NCBI GenBank assembly: GCA_937927875.1
Contig: CALEYV010000004.1
Location: forward strand, 1-8,699
Length of the DNA stretch: 8,699 bases
Direction: 5' to 3'
From: an uncultured Actinomycetes bacterium
GTDB taxonomy: Bacteria > Actinomycetota > Acidimicrobiia > IMCC26256 > PALSA-555
Shown here: piece by piece, positions 4,978 through 8,699 of the stretch
Layout: each line of letters begins with the position of its first letter
How positions within the stretch are numbered: the stretch's first letter is position 1
Translations under genes and position numbers: made by a program
Notes under the pieces: generated by a model
What the model was told of the DNA's origin: nothing
The model's database searches: none
Seen by the model: the letters and a program-made list of their open reading frames with translations, nothing else

Positions 4978-6809
4978 GCGACGCTCCTCAGTGAGTGGAC
5001 TTGTCCGCCGGCGGCGCTCGCCAGTGCAGCGGCAAGCCCGATTCGGACGGCACCCTCCTCGGTGTCGACCACGTGCACGGCCGCGGCGGTGCGACCAAGG
5101 CGGGTGGCCGCGGCCCGTGCGAGACCGGCCGGGTCCGCAATCCGCCCATCGGTGAGGACCACCGCGATCGCGCGGCGGTTCGGCTCGCGGCCGGCTTCGC
5201 GGCGCAGCAGCTGCGCAGCCGCGTCGAGTCCCGCGGCGAGCGGCGTCCGGCCGCCGGTCGGAAGCTCGCGCACGGCCGCCGCCGCACGTTCCAGCGGCAT
5301 GCCCGGGGCCACCAGCAGCTGCGCGCCACCGTCGCGGAACGCGATGATCGCGACCCGGTCGCGCCGCGCGTACGCGTCGCGCAGCAGCCCGAGCAGCGCC
5401 CCCTTGACGCGCGCGAGTCGCCGGCGGGCGCCCATCGAGCCGCTGGCGTCGACGACCAGGCACAGCAGCACCCCTTCGCGCCCGGCGCGCACGTGCGCGC
5501 GAAGCTGCGTGTCGCCCTCGCCGCCGAGCAGCCGCGCGCGTAGCGTGGCGACAACCGACGGGTCGACGGCATCGTCGCCGGCCGGCCGGCTGTCGATCGC
5601 TCCCGCGCAGAGGCCGACGGTGCGTGCACGCCGCCCGTGGGGGCCGCGGCCTGCACGATCGAGCCGCAGCGATTCGAGTGGCAGCCGTGCGGGGGCCGGC
5701 GGATCGGTCCGCTCGCGCGCGAGCGCGTTGCCGTTGTGCGGCGGCGCCGGGCCGCCGCCGGGGGCTTGGCCTCCGCCTCCAGGCGATCCGTCGGGGGGCT
5801 CAGGCTCCGCATCCGGGTCCTCGGGCGCGAGCGCGCGCGCGAGCTCGCCGTCGCTGCCCGCGTCGGAGTCGAGCGGATCGCGGCGGCCCCGGTGCGCGGT
5901 CGCCAGCGAGGCCGCGCGGCGGACGTGGTCCTCGTCGACCTCGTCGGCGCCGTCGAGCGCCGCCAGCGCCCCCGCCGCCCGGGCCCAGACGATGTCTCCG
6001 CGCACGCCGTCGATCCCAAGCCGCACGCACGCGCGGGTGATCCGCAGCAGCTCGCGCTCGGGCAGGCGGACGGCGTCGACGCGCTCGCGGGCGTTTGCGA
6101 TCCGGGCCGCCAGCGCCCGCTCCTCGGCCGCGAACCGCGACGCAAACCCAACCGGGTCGCGCTCGAACGCCAGCCGCCGGCGCACGATCTCGGCCCGCAT
6201 GGCCGGGTCGTCGGGGCCGCGGACCTCGACCCCGAGGCCGAAGCGGTCGAGCAGCTGCGGGCGCAGCTCGCCCTCCTCGACGTTCATCGTGCCGACGAGC
6301 ATGAAGCGGGCGTCGTGCTCCACCGAGACGGCGTCGCGCTCGACCCGTGCCACCCCCGACGCCGCCGCGTCGAGCAGCGCATCGACGAGGTGATCGGGCA
6401 GCAGGTTGACCTCGTCGACGTACAGGATCCCGCCGTGGGCGCGGGCGAGCAGCCCCGGCTCGAATGCACGCTCGCCGCCCAGCGCCCGCCCCAAATCGAG
6501 CGCGCCGACGAGCCGGTCGAGCGTCGCGCCCAGCGGCAGCTCGACGAGCGGCGCCGACCGGGGCACGACCGTCGCCGAGCCGGGCACGAGGCCACCAGGC
6601 GCGCGCTCACCCGGTGAGAACGCAAACGGCTCCTCCGCGGCAGCGGCCACGGCCGGCAGCAGCGGCGCGAGCCCGCGCACCGCCGTCGACTTGGCCGTGC
6701 CCCGCTCGCCGCGCACGAGCACGCCGCCGACATCCGGGGCGACGGCGTTGATCAGCAGCGCCTCGACGAGTTGCTCCTGACCGACGATCGCGCTCAACGG
6801 GAAGTTCAC
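4974..6809 (-). CDS. ChlI-ChlD fusion AAA+/VWA chelatase subunit (partner of CobN)
   Basis: 611-aa protein combining both ATPase-side subunits of a class I metal chelatase; with CobN it is expected to insert Co2+ into hydrogenobyrinic acid a,c-diamide, in place of CobS/CobT. The N-terminal AAA+ domain (about 1-310) has FPLSAIVGQEQ at 3-13, Walker A GERGTAKST at 34-42, Walker B ILYVDEVNLL at 128-137, and sensor GTMNVEEGELRPQLLDRFGL at 173-192. Residues about 320-380 form a Pro/Gly/acidic linker. The C-terminal VWA domain has a full MIDAS: DASGS at 454-458, Thr522, and Asp554 in LTDG. The GTG start (6807-6809) overlaps the cobN stop as GTGA and has AGGAGG 7 nt upstream. A longer open frame to 6947 is rejected because it would run 140 bp into cobN. 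Often annotated as magnesium chelatase; the cobN and cobO neighbours argue for cobalt. Confidence 0.92.
   Translation of the reverse strand: MNFPLSAIVGQEQLVEALLINAVAPDVGGVLVRGERGTAKSTAVRGLAPLLPAVAAAAEEPFAFSPGERAPGGLVPGSATVVPRSAPLVELPLGATLDRLVGALDLGRALGGERAFEPGLLARAHGGILYVDEVNLLPDHLVDALLDAAASGVARVERDAVSVEHDARFMLVGTMNVEEGELRPQLLDRFGLGVEVRGPDDPAMRAEIVRRRLAFERDPVGFASRFAAEERALAARIANARERVDAVRLPERELLRITRACVRLGIDGVRGDIVWARAAGALAALDGADEVDEDHVRRAASLATAHRGRRDPLDSDAGSDGELARALAPEDPDAEPEPPDGSPGGGGQAPGGGPAPPHNGNALARERTDPPAPARLPLESLRLDRAGRGPHGRRARTVGLCAGAIDSRPAGDDAVDPSVVATLRARLLGGEGDTQLRAHVRAGREGVLLCLVVDASGSMGARRRLARVKGALLGLLRDAYARRDRVAIIAFRDGGAQLLVAPGMPLERAAAAVRELPTGGRTPLAAGLDAAAQLLRREAGREPNRRAIAVVLTDGRIADPAGLARAAATRLGRTAAAVHVVDTEEGAVRIGLAAALASAAGGQVHSLRSVA
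4984..4989 (-). promoter_or_regulatory. Ribosome-binding site of cobO
   Basis: GAGGAG on the minus strand, 6 nt before the ATG at 4977. It lies within the last codons of the chelatase gene. It decides the cobO start against the long open frame upstream. Confidence 0.7.
5670..5852 (-). other. Low-complexity Pro/Gly/acidic linker between AAA+ and VWA domains
   Basis: Encodes about residues 320-380 of the ChlI-ChlD protein: an acidic part (APEDPDAEPEPPDG), then a Gly/Pro part (SPGGGGQAPGGGPAPP). This disordered, charged hinge matches the acidic-proline linker of ChlD proteins and joins the motor domain to the integrin-I-like domain. The DNA here is extremely GC-rich, so local assembly errors are possible, though the frame is intact. 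Confidence 0.8.
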
Positions 6810-8699
6810 GCGCTCGCCTCCTCGAGCTCGCCCTCGAGCCCCAGGAAACGGTCTCGGATACGGGCGAGCGTCGCGTCCTCGGGTGAAGCCCACAGGCCGC
6901 GGTCGGCCGCCTCGAGCAGCCGCTCCGCGATCGCCTGCGCCGCCCACGCGTTCGAGCGGCTCATGAACTCGGCAACGTCCGCGTCGAGCACGTAGCGCCT
7001 GGCGACCTGCTCGTACATCCAGTCCTCGACGACGCCGGTGGTCGCGTCGTAGCCGTACAGGTAGTCGACCGTCGCCGAGAGCTCGGCCGCTCCCTTGTAG
7101 CCGTGGCGGATCATCGACGCGATCCAGCGCGGGTTGGCGACGCGGGCGCGGAACACGCGCCTGGCCTCATCCGCGAGCGGCCGGACCAGCGCCCGCGACG
7201 GGTCGGAGCTGTCGCCGATGTACGCCGCCGGCTCGCGACCGGTGAGCGCACGGACGGTCGCGACCATGCCGCCGTGGTACTGGTAGTAGTCGTCGGAGTC
7301 GAGGATGTCGTGCTCGCGGTTGTCGACGTTCTTGACCGCGACATCGATTCGCGCGAAGCACTCGCGCATCGCTTCGGGAGCGGACTCGCCGGCCAGCCCA
7401 CGGCCGTACGCGTAGCCGCCCCACGCCTCGTAGACCTCGGCGAGCTCGGCGTCGCCGCGCCAGTCGCGCGTGTCGAGCAGCTGGAGCAGCCCGGCGCCGT
7501 AGGTGCCGGGCTTCGAGCCGAACACGCGCGTCGTGGCGCGCCGCCAGGCTGGTGCTGCGCCGAGCTCGCTCGCGAGCCGTTCGGCATCGGCGCGGGCGTG
7601 GGCGGCGACATAGTTCTGCTCGGGCGGCTCGTCGAGCGCCGCGACGATCCCGACGGCGTCGTCGAGCAGCGCGACGAGGTGCGGGAAGGCGTCGCGGAAG
7701 AAGCCGGAGATCCGCACGGTGACGTCGATCCTGGGTCGCCCCAGCTCGGCGAGCGGTATCACCTCGACCCCGGTCACGCGGCGGGTCTCGGGATGCCAGC
7801 GCGGACGGACGCCGAGCAGCGCCAGGATCTCGGCGACGTCGTCGCCCTGGGTGCGCATCGCCGAGGTACCCCAGACGACGAGCCCCACCATCCTCGGCGG
7901 TTCGCCCTTCTCGGCCCGGTGGCGGTCGAGCAGGGCGTCGGCCAGTCGCTGCCCCACCTCCCACGACAGCTCTGAGGGCAGCGCGCGCGGATCGACCGAG
8001 TAGAAGTTGCGGCCGGTCGGAAGCACGTCGAGGCGACCGCGGGTCGGGCTGCCCGACGGTCCGGCGAGCATATGGCGACCGCGCAGCGCCGCGATCACCG
8101 CCGCCAGCTCGCCGTCCGTCGCGCGGATCCGGGGCACGACCTCGTCGCAGGCGAGGCGCAGCACTGCGGCGACGCGCTCGTCACCGCGACCGAGGACCGC
8201 CTTGCACACCTCGTCGGCCGCCTCGCCGGGCCAGCCGCGGGCGGCCAGCCGATCGAGCAACGCCAGCTGGGCCGCCTCCAGGCGGTCGACCAGGTCCCCG
8301 GCGCTTGCGGCCGGGCCGGGGAAGAGCGCGGTCAGCTCGGGTTCGAACGGCGGCGCCGCAGCTCCCGGGGCGGCCACGAGCGCCGGCTCGTCGACGCTGA
8401 ACGCGGCGCCGATCGCCGCACGCAACCCTGGGAGGTCGCCCGTGCCGAGTCGGAGCATCGCTGCCACCAGGCCGCGCAGCTGCTCGCCTTCGGGTGCGCA
8501 ACCGAGCACGTGCAGCCCGTCCTTGACCTGGATGTCCTTGATCTCGCACAGGTAGCCGTCGATGTGCGAGACCAGCGCGCCGACGTCGTCGGGGCGCTGC
8601 TCGATCCCGAGGTCGACCTGGAGGTTGGCGCGCTCGATCGCCGACCAGATCCGCGCGGCGAGTGCCGGCAGCTTGGCTGGGTCGAGCACCTCGAGCCGG
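6806..8699 (-). CDS. cobN: Cobaltochelatase subunit CobN, C-terminal part (5' end outside window)
   Basis: Large porphyrin/corrin-binding subunit of the ATP-dependent cobaltochelatase (CobN/BchH/ChlH family), which inserts Co2+ into hydrogenobyrinic acid a,c-diamide in the aerobic route. About 630 codons are visible, open to the right edge; family members are about 1,100-1,400 aa, so roughly half is missing. Counting from the codon at 8689, the fragment shows PTGRNFYSVDPRALPS near 224-239, VVWGTSAMRTQGDD near 271-284, RRVTGVEVIPLAELGRPRID near 303-322 and ISGFFRDAFP near 327-336, all characteristic CobN blocks. The end carries RHGYKGAAEL and SRSNAWAAQAI, also family-typical. The TGA stop at 6806-6808 overlaps the GTG of the chelatase partner gene, so the two chelatase components are co-translated. 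The frame is intact. The codon at 8687-8689 is a GTG inside the protein, not the start. Confidence 0.95.
   Translation of the reverse strand, partial: RLEVLDPAKLPALAARIWSAIERANLQVDLGIEQRPDDVGALVSHIDGYLCEIKDIQVKDGLHVLGCAPEGEQLRGLVAAMLRLGTGDLPGLRAAIGAAFSVDEPALVAAPGAAAPPFEPELTALFPGPAASAGDLVDRLEAAQLALLDRLAARGWPGEAADEVCKAVLGRGDERVAAVLRLACDEVVPRIRATDGELAAVIAALRGRHMLAGPSGSPTRGRLDVLPTGRNFYSVDPRALPSELSWEVGQRLADALLDRHRAEKGEPPRMVGLVVWGTSAMRTQGDDVAEILALLGVRPRWHPETRRVTGVEVIPLAELGRPRIDVTVRISGFFRDAFPHLVALLDDAVGIVAALDEPPEQNYVAAHARADAERLASELGAAPAWRRATTRVFGSKPGTYGAGLLQLLDTRDWRGDAELAEVYEAWGGYAYGRGLAGESAPEAMRECFARIDVAVKNVDNREHDILDSDDYYQYHGGMVATVRALTGREPAAYIGDSSDPSRALVRPLADEARRVFRARVANPRWIASMIRHGYKGAAELSATVDYLYGYDATTGVVEDWMYEQVARRYVLDADVAEFMSRSNAWAAQAIAERLLEAADRGLWASPEDATLARIRDRFLGLEGELEEASA
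6817..6822 (-). promoter_or_regulatory. Ribosome-binding site of the ChlI-ChlD gene
   Basis: A perfect AGGAGG on the minus strand lies 7 nt before the GTG at 6809, embedded in the last codons of cobN. It is the strongest Shine-Dalgarno in the window and settles the GTG start. Confidence 0.8.

Noticed and set aside
4978..5463. A 162-codon upstream extension of cobO
   Set aside because: The stretch is an out-of-frame shadow of the chelatase VWA domain. The ATG at 4977 fits the family N-terminus and has a good ribosome-binding site.
3652..6393. A 913-codon open frame on the plus strand, antisense to the ApgM-like, cobO and chelatase genes
   Set aside because: Its product is almost only Arg, Ser, Ala and Pro with no recognisable domain. 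Long antisense frames are expected in GC-rich genes where stops are rare, and the minus-strand proteins there are clearly real.
6810..6947. A 46-codon upstream extension of the ChlI-ChlD gene
   Set aside because: It would overlap cobN by about 140 bp and has no similarity to the family N-terminus, which begins at the GTG at 6809 next to AGGAGG.
6806..8699. cobN as a truncated pseudogene
   Set aside because: The frame is open to the right edge with all C-terminal motifs in order; it is cut only by the window end.

Overview
The window is one end of a contig from a very GC-rich bacterium (above about 70% GC by eye). Codons end almost always in G or C, and the proteins are rich in Ala and Arg. 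The gene families are CobN with a fused ChlI-ChlD chelatase protein, a CobL-like methyltransferase whose motifs resemble the mycobacterial protein as I remember it, CobO, and an actinobacterial-looking CobC. They suggest an actinobacterium, possibly a deep lineage such as Thermoleophilia, but no marker gene is present and the assignment is tentative.

Layout. Bases 1-45 are not genomic. They are an Illumina Nextera adapter: the end of P7, an 8-nt i7 barcode, the read-2 linker and the 19-bp transposon mosaic end. Real sequence starts at 46. From there to the right end, every gene lies on the minus strand in one cobalamin (vitamin B12) cluster with no intergenic space. In order of transcription, right to left: cobN (3' part only, 8699-6806), a ChlI-ChlD fusion chelatase subunit (6809-4974), cobO (4977-4408), an alkaline-phosphatase-superfamily protein related to archaeal-type phosphoglycerate mutase (4414-3446), cobB (3449-2088), a CobU-CobC fusion (2091-574), and the 5' part of cobL (583-46), which is cut off by the adapter. 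All six junctions overlap, by 4, 4, 7, 4, 4 and 10 nt, so translation is probably coupled throughout. The promoter, and any B12 riboswitch, would lie upstream of cobN outside the window. I see no RNA gene, mobile element, CRISPR array or terminator.

How the genes fit together. CobL methylates the corrin ring at C5 and C15. CobB amidates the a and c side chains. CobN with the ChlI-ChlD ATPase inserts cobalt, and CobO adenosylates it. The CobC domain makes the aminopropanol-phosphate linker, and the CobU domain activates adenosylcobinamide phosphate with GTP. Late cobalt insertion by CobN points to the aerobic-type route. The points of most interest are the CobU-CobC fusion, in which the CobU half departs from several family consensus positions, and the shortened phosphomutase-like protein between cobO and cobB. 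The latter keeps all metal ligands of its superfamily and is a candidate for a missing phosphate-handling step of B12 synthesis.
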